From Citromicrobium sp. JLT1363 (lineage in GTDB: Bacteria > Pseudomonadota > Alphaproteobacteria > Sphingomonadales > Sphingomonadaceae), in the NCBI RefSeq assembly GCF_000186705.1, contig NZ_AEUE01000010.1, forward strand, positions 1 through 64,000: DNA of 64,000 nt, written 5' to 3'. A model generated the notes under the pieces. That model had not been told where the DNA came from. It saw nothing but the letters and a program-made list of their open reading frames with translations, and did not search any database. The position numbers and the translations under genes are program-made. Position 1 is the first letter of the stretch, and each line of letters starts with the position of its first letter. Shown in pieces: positions 17,765-25,339 of this stretch.

Positions 17765-18891
17765 GCAACGAGACCGCGGGCGAAAAGACATTCGCACCAA
17801 CCGAAAAGCGCCTGAAGGACGCCGCCAGCAAGGGCGACGTGCTGCGCTCCAAGGATCTGGGCACGGCGGCGGTGATGCTGGTCGGCGCAGGCTGGCTCGC
17901 CTTCGGGGGGCCCTGGCTGCTGGGCGACATGTCCAGCCTGCTGCGCGAAAGCTTCAATTTCGATCACGGCGAGCTGACCGATTTCAGGCCCGGCCGGATG
18001 CTGATGCAGGGGCTGGCCGCCAGCTTGCCGCCGATCCTCGCGCTGGCCGTGCCGGTGATTCTGGTGACGCTGGCCAGCCAGCTGGCCTTCGGGCGCGGGC
18101 GCTTCGTGATGAAGAACCTGGAATTCAAGCACACGCGGATCAATCCCGCATCGGGCCTGAAGCGCATGTTCGGCCCCAACGGCCTGATCGAGATGGGCAA
18201 AGGCCTGCTCAAGATCACGCTGCTGGGCGGGATCGCGGGACTGTGGTGGTACTATTCGTGGGACAGCCTGCTGGGCCTGGGTCGCGGCAATCTCTCTGCG
18301 CAGCTCTCCACTGCTTGGTGGTCGGTCATCTCGCTGTTCGTCGCTCTGTGCGGCGGGCTGATCGTGATCGCGGCGGTCGACCTGCCGATCCAGTGGGTTC
18401 GCCGGAACAAGAAGCTCAAGATGAGCCACCAGGAAATGAAGGACGAGCACAAGGAAAGCGAAGGTTCGCCCGAAGCCAAGTCGCAGCGGCGCCAGCGCCA
18501 GCGCGATATTGCCGCAGGCTCCGTCTCCGGCGCGATGCGCGAGGCGCAGTTCGTGATTACCAACCCGACGCACTTCGCCGTCGCCATGACCTACGACCCG
18601 GAAAAGGCGTCCGCTCCCATCGTGCTGGCCAAGGGCCGCGGCGAAAAGGCGCTGGCGATGAAGGAACTGGCGCGCGAATTCGGCCTGCCGACGCTGGAAT
18701 ATCCGCAGCTTGCCCGCTCGGTCTATTTCACCAGCCGCGAACGGCAGATGATCTGCGAAGACCTGTATGGCGCCATCGCATCGGTGCTGGCCTACGTGCT
18801 CTCGCTCAAGCGGGGCGAACTGCCGCCGCTGCCTGCGATCGAGGTGCCGGTGGCCCTGCGCTTCGATGCGGATGGACGACTGGAAAACTGA
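17761..18891 (+). CDS. flhB: Flagellar export switch protein FlhB
   Basis: A 376-residue protein with four membrane helices (about residues 30-210) and a cytoplasmic domain containing the self-cleaving NPTH motif (FVITNPTHFAVAMTYD, about residue 264). FlhB together with FliK switches export from rod/hook to filament substrates. The start ATGA overlap with fliR ends the fliE-flhB operon; a 45-base gap separates it from fliD. Confidence 0.96.
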   Translation: MSNETAGEKTFAPTEKRLKDAASKGDVLRSKDLGTAAVMLVGAGWLAFGGPWLLGDMSSLLRESFNFDHGELTDFRPGRMLMQGLAASLPPILALAVPVILVTLASQLAFGRGRFVMKNLEFKHTRINPASGLKRMFGPNGLIEMGKGLLKITLLGGIAGLWWYYSWDSLLGLGRGNLSAQLSTAWWSVISLFVALCGGLIVIAAVDLPIQWVRRNKKLKMSHQEMKDEHKESEGSPEAKSQRRQRQRDIAAGSVSGAMREAQFVITNPTHFAVAMTYDPEKASAPIVLAKGRGEKALAMKELAREFGLPTLEYPQLARSVYFTSRERQMICEDLYGAIASVLAYVLSLKRGELPPLPAIEVPVALRFDADGRLEN

Positions 18892-18936
18892 CATTTTCCC
18901 CTTAACCGCTCGCCCTCGCTGCCGTTCTAGGCGGTG

Positions 18937-20382
18937 ATGGAAACGACCCGCACATCCGGCTCCTCGATAGCCAACAGCCTGGGCATCGGCAGCGGCGTGG
19001 ACATGGTCTCGCTCGCCGAAGAGCTTGCCCGCGCCCAGTTCGAACCGCGCCAGCAGCGGCTGGAAAGCAAGTCGGAAGTGCTCGAGCGGCAGATTTCGAC
19101 CGCTTCGACCCTGCGCAACCTGCTCTCCTCTTTCGCCAGCGCGCTGGGCGACCGTGTGCGCACCGGCGATCTCTCCGCGCAGCCCAGCATCGCCAATGCC
19201 AGCGTCGCCCGGGTCTCCGCCCCCATCGGCACCTCGGGCAAGGGAACCCATTCGCTCGAAGTATCGAAGCTGGCGCAGTCGCAGACTCTTCTGACCCCCA
19301 GCTACGGCGCAAGCGACGCCGTCGGGTCGGGTACGCTGACCCTGCGCTTCGGCACGGTGGCGGGCACCAGCTTTACCGAAGACACCGGACAGGCCGCGGT
19401 GGATATCGAAATCCCGGCAGGCTCCACCCTCGCCGACATTGCCCGGGCCATCAACGCCAAGGGCACCTCCGTCAGCGCCTATGTCGCCGACACGGGCAGC
19501 GGGTCGCGGCTGGTGCTCCAGGGCGCAGAGGGCGCGAAGAACGGCTTCGTGATCGAATCGACCGAAGACAATCCGGGCAATATCCTTACCGGACCGCAGG
19601 GCCTCGAACTGCTCGACTGGCGCCCGCAGGACGGGGATGCCGCGCGTCTCACCTCGAGAGCGCAGGATGCCGAGTTCACGCTGGACGGCGTGGCGCGGAC
19701 CAGCCCCAGCAACCGGATCGACAATGCTGCCCCGGGCGTCGCACTGGAACTGACGGGCACCAATATCGGCGCGCCCACCACCATCGGTTTCGGCAATCCC
19801 AAACAGGCCGTCACCAGCGCGATGACCGATATCGTGGGCGCGCTCAACGAAATCGCCGGGGAACTGAACGCCGCAACCGACGCGCTGACCGGCGACCTGT
19901 CGCGCGACTATGGCGCACGCGCGCTGCGCCGCGAGTTCTCCGCGCTGGGCAGCAAGATTATCATGCCCAATGCGCCCGAAGGCAGCCCGAGGACCCTCGC
20001 CGAACTCGGCGTGGGCATTCAGCGCGACGGCACGTTCAAGCTCGACAGCGCGCAGCTGGAACGCGCCCTCGCCGAAGACCCGGAAGCGGTCGCCGCGATG
20101 TTCACACCCGGCATCAACGGGATCTTCGCGACGATCGACAGGATCGCGCGCAACAATGCCATCTCCACCGATCCCGGCTCGCTTGCAGGCTCGGTCGCGC
20201 GCTACACCAACCTGTCGGAGGACATCAGCGAGAATCTGGCCGAACTGGCCGAGAAGCAGGAAGCGCTGCGGGCCGACATGGTCGCGCGCTTCTCCAAGTC
20301 GGATGCGCGCGTGGCGGCATCGCAGTCGACGCTGGATTTCCTCAAGTCCCAGATCGACGTCTGGAACGCGCAGCGTAACTGA
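18937..20382 (+). CDS. fliD: Flagellar filament cap protein FliD (HAP2)
   Basis: A 481-residue capping protein that folds flagellin at the filament tip. The N-terminal region SLGIGSGVDMVSLAEELARA and the following coiled-coil are typical, as is the C-terminal helix (ALRADMVARFSKSDARVAA, then TLDFLKSQIDVW). A GTG three bases upstream is an alternative start; the ATG is preferred. fliS begins two bases after the stop. Confidence 0.93.
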   Translation: METTRTSGSSIANSLGIGSGVDMVSLAEELARAQFEPRQQRLESKSEVLERQISTASTLRNLLSSFASALGDRVRTGDLSAQPSIANASVARVSAPIGTSGKGTHSLEVSKLAQSQTLLTPSYGASDAVGSGTLTLRFGTVAGTSFTEDTGQAAVDIEIPAGSTLADIARAINAKGTSVSAYVADTGSGSRLVLQGAEGAKNGFVIESTEDNPGNILTGPQGLELLDWRPQDGDAARLTSRAQDAEFTLDGVARTSPSNRIDNAAPGVALELTGTNIGAPTTIGFGNPKQAVTSAMTDIVGALNEIAGELNAATDALTGDLSRDYGARALRREFSALGSKIIMPNAPEGSPRTLAELGVGIQRDGTFKLDSAQLERALAEDPEAVAAMFTPGINGIFATIDRIARNNAISTDPGSLAGSVARYTNLSEDISENLAELAEKQEALRADMVARFSKSDARVAASQSTLDFLKSQIDVWNAQRN

Positions 20383-20384
20383 TC

Positions 20385-20765
20385 ATGCTCGCGTCATCCG
20401 AACCCCGCGCCGCTTACCAGCAGGCCAACTTCGATGCCCGCGTGCAGGGCGGCACCGCGCAGGATATCGTGGTCTATTGCCTGGACGAACTGGCGCTCAC
20501 GCTCGGCATGCTTCGCCAGGCGGACATGCGCGGCAACCGCGCCGGGCGCAGCGCCGCCATCACGCGGGGCATCGCGATCCTGACCGCGCTGGAAATGGGC
20601 GTGGACAGGGACAACGAACTCTCCGCCAGCCTGCTGCATTTCTACGAAGGCTCCCGCCGCCTGCTGCTGGGATCGATCGGCGAAACGCAGATCGAGGCGA
20701 TCGATGTCCTGCGCGCCGACGTCATCGAAATCCGCGACGCGCTCAAGATGGCAAACAGCGGCTAA
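20385..20765 (+). CDS. fliS: Flagellin export chaperone FliS
   Basis: A 126-residue helical protein expected to bind the C-terminus of flagellin in the cytoplasm. It has the FliS pattern: AAYQQANFDARVQGGTAQDI at the N-terminus, AAITRGIAILTALEMGVD in the middle, and a four-helix layout. Position just after fliD is the usual one. Confidence 0.9.
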   Translation: MLASSEPRAAYQQANFDARVQGGTAQDIVVYCLDELALTLGMLRQADMRGNRAGRSAAITRGIAILTALEMGVDRDNELSASLLHFYEGSRRLLLGSIGETQIEAIDVLRADVIEIRDALKMANSG

Positions 20766-20934
20766 GGGGGAGCCGGGCCGCTTCTCGGGCGGAGGATACC
20801 TGACAGGGGATCCAAGGCCTGCATTGACAAACCCCCTCCCGCTCTCCGACATTCCCTCAAGATCCTGAAGTCATTCGTTTCCCCGCAGACACGCGGGCTG
20901 GACGAAGCGGCAGGGGGCTGGGGGAAGGGGCTGG

Positions 20935-21594
20935 ATGAAAACTGTCTTCGTAATCGATGCCAAGGCCGAACGGCGGGCTGAGGTCTGCCGGGTGCTGCTG
21001 CAGGGGGAACGGCACGCCGAACCCTTCGAGACGGCTGCCGACTTTCTGGCCTTCGCCCGCGAAGAAAGCCTGGCGCTGGTGCATGACGCGGACGGGGCGG
21101 CAGCCGGGCTGTGCGATAGATTGCGCGATGCGCCACAGCTGGTTCCGGTGGTCGGGTATTCAGAAAGCCCCAGCTTCTCCCGCGCGGTCACCGCGATGCA
21201 GGCGGGCGCGGCGAGCTATCTCGCCTGGCCCTTCACGGTTGACGAGTTTTCCGACGAGATCGACCGGATCGAACCCGCCATGCGCGAAACGCTGGACCGC
21301 AAGCGCCGCGTGGCCGAGGCGCGCCGGCTTCTGGCAGGCCTGACCGCGCGCGAACGCGAAGTGCTGGTCAATCTGATTTCCCACGGGACCAACAAGGCCA
21401 TCGCGAAGGAGCTCGAAATCTCTCCGCGCACGGTCGAGAAATATCGCGCGGCGATCCTCGTCAGGCTGGGGGTGGCCAACACCGCGCAGGCGATCCGCGT
21501 GGCGGTGGAGGCTGGCGCAGTCGAGGGAGATTTCACCGACAGCGCCCGCAAAGGGGCTGCCGCCTCGCCCGCTCAGGCCGGCTTGATGGGCTGA
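20935..21594 (+). CDS. FixJ/NarL-type response regulator with degenerate receiver
   Basis: A 219-residue regulator: receiver-like residues 1-125 and a LuxR-type helix-turn-helix at about residues 140-200 (LTAREREVLVNLISHGTNKA, then ISPRTVEKYRAAIL). The receiver has only one acidic residue in the first pocket (FVID, Asp8) where two are usual, a possible phosphorylation Asp51 (LVHDADG), and Trp in place of the conserved lysine (SYLAWPF instead of K-P-F). Phosphorylation control is therefore uncertain. It closes the flagellar region and probably controls flagellar or motility genes, an inference from position alone. The 3' end overlaps the convergent transporter gene by 22 bases. Confidence 0.8.
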   Translation: MKTVFVIDAKAERRAEVCRVLLQGERHAEPFETAADFLAFAREESLALVHDADGAAAGLCDRLRDAPQLVPVVGYSESPSFSRAVTAMQAGAASYLAWPFTVDEFSDEIDRIEPAMRETLDRKRRVAEARRLLAGLTAREREVLVNLISHGTNKAIAKELEISPRTVEKYRAAILVRLGVANTAQAIRVAVEAGAVEGDFTDSARKGAAASPAQAGLMG

Positions 21595-23327
21595 TCGCCC
21601 GCCGGCACCGCACTCTCTTCGCGGTCGGCAGCCTCTGCCTCGGCCTGGATGGCCAGGATCGTTTCGCTATGCGTCGCCACGCCGTGGCGCTTGCGTCGCA
21701 CGTCGAACACGATCGCCTTGACAAGCGAGCACGCCATCAGCGCGACCACCACGGAAAAGGGCAACGCCCCGAGGATCATTGTCGTCTGCAGCGCATCGAT
21801 CCCGCCCAGGATCAGCATGCTGGCCACCACCAGGCCCAGCGCACCGCCCCAGAACAGGATGTGCCGCCGACGGTCGGCATCGTCGTCGCCCGCGCCGTTG
21901 ATGGTGTTGATGATCAGGATCGCACTATCCGCCGAGGTGATGAGGTAGGTCATCAGCAGGATAACGACGAGGCCCGCCATCAGCGTGGCCGCCGGTCCGC
22001 TGAGCATCGCCGACAAGGTGGCATAGAGCTGGTCGGAAATGGTCGCATCCAGGATCGAACCCTTGGCGATGCCGCTCAGTTCGAGGTCGATCGCGGTGCC
22101 GCCGACCACGGTCATCCAGATAAACCCCATCAGCGATGGCACCAGCACGACCCCCAGCACGAACTCGCGCACCGTGCGCCCGCGCGAGACGCGCGCGATA
22201 AACATGCCCACGAAGGGCGCAAAGGCGATCCACCAGGCCCAGTAGAAGATCGACCAGTCGAGCTGCCATTGTACCAGCGCATCACCGACCGGGCTGCCGT
22301 CGCTCGAAAACAGCATGAACGCCAGCTCGGGCAGGCGGCGCAGATAATCGAACAGGCCGACGCCCAGCAGCTCCATGGCCAGCAACCCCGAACCGAAGAT
22401 CAGGAACACGGCGAGCAACAGGAAGGACAGGCCCATGTTGAGGTTGGAAAGGATGCGAATGCCGTTGCCCACGCCCGAAATGGCGGACAGGGTCGACGCG
22501 CCGACCAGCAGGGTCACGGCGAGGATGATGGCTTCGGGCGATGCGGTATCGTCGGATGTCATCAGCCATTCGCCCATCCCCAGCCGGTCGAGCCCGGCAA
22601 CGAATTGCTCGACCCCGAAGCCAAGTGTCACCGCCACGCCGAGGATGGTGGCGACAACCGCGACGATATCCACCAGATGGCCGACGATCCCGGACATGCG
22701 CGTGCCGAAGAGCGGGGCCAGCGCGCTGCGGATCGTCAGTGGCAAGCCACGGCGATAGGCAACGTAGCCGACCGCCAGGCCGACCAACGCATAGGTGGAC
22801 CAGGCGGCAAAGCCCCAGTGGAAGAAGGTGTAGACGAACGAGGGCCTCACATTCGCCTGCGAGGCCGGAGCAATCGCGCCGCTGATGGTTTCCGGATTGG
22901 TCTGGACATGTGCGAGCGGCTCCCCGGTCGAATAGGTCAGCAAGCCGATCCCGATCCCTGCGCCGAACAGCATCGCGAACCAGGAGAAATAGCCGAATTC
23001 CGGCTTTTCGCCCGGTGCGCCCAGCCTCAGCGATCCCGACTGCGGAAGGATCGCCAGGACCAGCGCGATCAGGGTGAGGAATGCCACGAGATAGACATAC
23101 CAGCCGGCAAAGGCTTCGATCAGCGTATCGTTCGCCAGCGTCAGCGCGTCCGATGCAGCCTGCGGGAACAGCACGACCCACGCGATCAGGATGGCAACGG
23201 CAACCTTGCCGGGGATCGTGACGCGCGTGTTGAAGCCGCGGTAAAAACCGCGGTGCGCCGTGCGGATGGGAAGTTCGGTCAGCGGTTCGGCGATGATCTG
23301 GTCATCGCTATCGGTCGGTTCGGCCAA
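21573..23327 (-). CDS. BCCT-family betaine/choline/carnitine-type transporter
   Basis: A roughly 584-residue membrane protein with about 12 helices. AGIGIGLLTYSTGEP matches the glycine-rich helix 3 of BCCT carriers and DWSIFYWAWWIAFAPFVG matches the family signature in helix 8. Uptake of a quaternary ammonium osmolyte or carnitine is likely; the exact substrate cannot be read. The start is best placed at TTG (23327-23325): a perfect AGGAGG lies at 23338-23333, five bases away. An upstream in-frame start at 23384 lacks a ribosome site, and the ATG directly after AGGAGG is in another frame. The C-terminal tail is hydrophilic and Ala/Glu-rich. Confidence 0.88.
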   Translation of the reverse strand: MAEPTDSDDQIIAEPLTELPIRTAHRGFYRGFNTRVTIPGKVAVAILIAWVVLFPQAASDALTLANDTLIEAFAGWYVYLVAFLTLIALVLAILPQSGSLRLGAPGEKPEFGYFSWFAMLFGAGIGIGLLTYSTGEPLAHVQTNPETISGAIAPASQANVRPSFVYTFFHWGFAAWSTYALVGLAVGYVAYRRGLPLTIRSALAPLFGTRMSGIVGHLVDIVAVVATILGVAVTLGFGVEQFVAGLDRLGMGEWLMTSDDTASPEAIILAVTLLVGASTLSAISGVGNGIRILSNLNMGLSFLLLAVFLIFGSGLLAMELLGVGLFDYLRRLPELAFMLFSSDGSPVGDALVQWQLDWSIFYWAWWIAFAPFVGMFIARVSRGRTVREFVLGVVLVPSLMGFIWMTVVGGTAIDLELSGIAKGSILDATISDQLYATLSAMLSGPAATLMAGLVVILLMTYLITSADSAILIINTINGAGDDDADRRRHILFWGGALGLVVASMLILGGIDALQTTMILGALPFSVVVALMACSLVKAIVFDVRRKRHGVATHSETILAIQAEAEAADREESAVPAGDQPIKPA

Positions 23328-23516
23328 GCCATCCTCCTGCTGGTGGGGCAACGCCGGGATCGCCGCGCCACGATGCGAGGCCACCGGGTTTTGGGATCAC
23401 CGGCCATGGAAAAAGAGCCCGGATGCCTCCCGCTCGGCTCGAGCTTGTGGCAAATGGCGCCCCACCGGGCAACCGCCAATCCCCGATTTCAGCGATTTAG
23501 CCTTGCCGCGGGCCGC

Positions 23517-24260
23517 TCAAAGCCAGTCCTGGTCGAAGCGCAGCGGGCCGTCCCCATAGAGGTAGTCTGCCTGGAACTGCGCATAGGTGCGCAAGGCGTC
23601 CCAGTCGGACGTATAGAGATCGCCCCGGCGGATTTCGGCCAGCTCCAGTTCGCGCAGCTTGCCCACGGCACGGTTGGCATGGATCGCGCTTACGCCGCAC
23701 ATGTCGGCCAGGTCGATCTGGGTGAAGGGCGTGCGCAGGGACCGCGCATTGGCCTGCCCCACAAGTTCGAAGCGACGATGCAGTTCGCAGTAGATGTGCG
23801 CGATCCGCCGCGGCGCATCGAGCTGCTCCAGCATCTGGATCCATTTGCGGTGGATCGCGGCATCCAGCAGGGTCGCGAACCACAGCGCGCGGGCGACACG
23901 CGGGCGGTGCTCCAGTGCATCGCGCAGCCGCTCATGCGGGGCAATTCCGTAGGTGATCGGGCCCGCTGCGACGATCGAGTGATCGAGCCGCTTGAGCGCG
24001 AAACCGTGCAGGTCGACGAAATCGCCGGGCACGTGAACGCCGACGATGAAGCGCCGATCGCCGCTCTCGATCGTCCGGAAGATATAGCCCGAAATCAGGA
24101 TGGTGCTTTGTTCGGTCACCGCCCCGCGCTCAAGCAGCACGTCGCCGGTTTCGCCCTGCCGCGTTTCGGCGACAAGGGATTCGATGAATTCGAGATCGTC
24201 CTGGCTGAGCTTGTCGCGCAGTCTTCCAGCGAGAAAATCGCCGGTGTTAGGAAATTCCAT
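23517..24260 (-). CDS. Crp/Fnr-family transcriptional regulator, copy 1
   Basis: A 247-residue regulator with an N-terminal cyclic-nucleotide-binding-type beta roll (about residues 15-130) and a C-terminal winged helix (about 175-215, TQIDLADMCGVSAIHANRAV). The binding-pocket region reads VPGDFVDLHGFALKRLDHSI; the Glu and Arg-Ser/Thr that contact cAMP in Crp are not evident, and no Fnr-type cysteine cluster is seen, so the signal is unknown. GGGGG precedes the ATG. An adjacent upstream paralogue on the same strand and an inverted repeat between them suggest a duplicated regulatory pair. Confidence 0.87.
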   Translation of the reverse strand: MEFPNTGDFLAGRLRDKLSQDDLEFIESLVAETRQGETGDVLLERGAVTEQSTILISGYIFRTIESGDRRFIVGVHVPGDFVDLHGFALKRLDHSIVAAGPITYGIAPHERLRDALEHRPRVARALWFATLLDAAIHRKWIQMLEQLDAPRRIAHIYCELHRRFELVGQANARSLRTPFTQIDLADMCGVSAIHANRAVGKLRELELAEIRRGDLYTSDWDALRTYAQFQADYLYGDGPLRFDQDWL

Positions 24261-24353
24261 CGCGCCCCCGTCACTCCACCCGTTATCGTTCCGCCTGTGC
24301 GCGATAGCCAGCGTTCGCGCGGACCGTCTACTGATGCATGTTAGCTTCAGGCT

Positions 24354-24369
24354 GTTTGCAAAGGCAAAC
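24354..24369. promoter_or_regulatory. Inverted repeat GTTTGC-N4-GCAAAC upstream of Crp/Fnr copy 1
   Basis: Perfect 6-base arms GTTTGC and GCAAAC around AAAG, 94-109 bases before the copy 1 ATG and 13 bases past the copy 2 stop. The geometry (4-6 base spacer) is typical of Crp/Fnr operators, so autoregulation is plausible. The gap before copy 2 and putA has CTTTGC (near 25266) and GCAAAG (near 25297), which carry the same half-site but are 25 bases apart. Confidence 0.4.
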
Positions 24370-24381
24370 CCACTGAAAAAA

Positions 24382-25182
24382 CTACGTACTCACACTCGGT
24401 CTGACCGCAGCAGGTGCGGGGAGAAGAGAAAGCTGGCCTTCCCCATACAGGTAGTCGGCCGAAAAATCCGCATATTCCTCCAGCCCGGCCCGGTCCGTCG
24501 AAAACAGGCGTCCGCGCCTAAACTCGGCCAGGCCGCGTTCGCGCAGCTCGCGCAGGGCCCGGTTGGCATGCACAGCAGTCGATCCGCTCATGTCGGCGAG
24601 ATCGGCCTGGGTCAGCGGGCTCTCGAACCCGTCGCTCTGCGCCAGACCGACCATTTCGAGCCGCCGCCACAACTCCGCAAAGATGTGCGCGATGCGGCGC
24701 GGTGTGGTGAGCTGTTCGAGCTTCATGATCCACTGGCGGTGCATGGCGGCATCGAGCAGGGTCGATCCCCACAGCATGCGGCCGAGATGCGGTCTCTCCT
24801 GCAGCACTTCGCGCAGCTTTTCGTGCGGGATGTATGCGAGCTTGGCCGGGCCGATCGTATCGACATTATGGTCCAGCCGCTTGAGCGCGAAGCAGTGCAG
24901 GTCCACGAAATCTCCGGGTACATGCACGCTCAGCGCAGATCGCTTGTCGCCTGCACCACTTGTCCCCGCGAGGCCGCGAATGATGAAGCCTTCGACCAGC
25001 AGCGTGCTGCGAGCGCAGGCCGATCCCGCCTCCACGATCCGAGAACTGCTCTGATAAGTGGCAATGTCTTCCGGCAGCGCCTCCAGCGCGACGCGCTCCT
25101 CATGGCTCAGAGCCTCGCGCAGGCGGCCGAACAGGAACCGCCCGGTCAGCGGGAACGCCTGCAATTCCTCCTCGAGTGTCAT
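24382..25182 (-). CDS. Crp/Fnr-family transcriptional regulator, copy 2
   Basis: A 266-residue paralogue of the neighbouring regulator. Shared features include VHVPGDFVDLHCFALKRLDH, the TLLDAAMHRQWIMKLEQL helix, TQADLADMSGSTAVHANRAL in the helix-turn-helix and the ADYLYGEG segment near the end. It has a longer, Pro/Ala-rich C-terminus. GGGGAG precedes the chosen ATG; the open frame extends further upstream but without recognisable sequence. It is divergent from putA across 157 bases, so control of proline catabolism is a reasonable guess, not shown by the sequence. Confidence 0.85.
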   Translation of the reverse strand: MTLEEELQAFPLTGRFLFGRLREALSHEERVALEALPEDIATYQSSSRIVEAGSACARSTLLVEGFIIRGLAGTSGAGDKRSALSVHVPGDFVDLHCFALKRLDHNVDTIGPAKLAYIPHEKLREVLQERPHLGRMLWGSTLLDAAMHRQWIMKLEQLTTPRRIAHIFAELWRRLEMVGLAQSDGFESPLTQADLADMSGSTAVHANRALRELRERGLAEFRRGRLFSTDRAGLEEYADFSADYLYGEGQLSLLPAPAAVRPSVST

Positions 25183-25339
25183 CGAACTCCCCTCGCCGCT
25201 CATCCCATCGCGGCTGCTGCTGAAACCGCCTAACCGCTCGCCGGGAAAACGTCGAGCCTTCAGCCTTTGCGGCCCACCAGGCAGGCAGACTCCACGCAAA
25301 GCTTGATATACGAAGTAGTTAGGGCCACCTCGAAGCAAG

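Noticed and set aside
23340-23470. Distant inverted repeat GGTGGGGC ... GCCCCACC between the BCCT and Crp/Fnr genes
   Set aside because: The arms are more than 100 bases apart in GC-rich DNA and could easily match by chance.
21669-24344. An 891-codon open frame antisense to the BCCT transporter and Crp/Fnr gene
   Set aside because: It crosses two real genes on the other strand and is His/Gln/Arg/Asp-rich, typical of a shadow frame.
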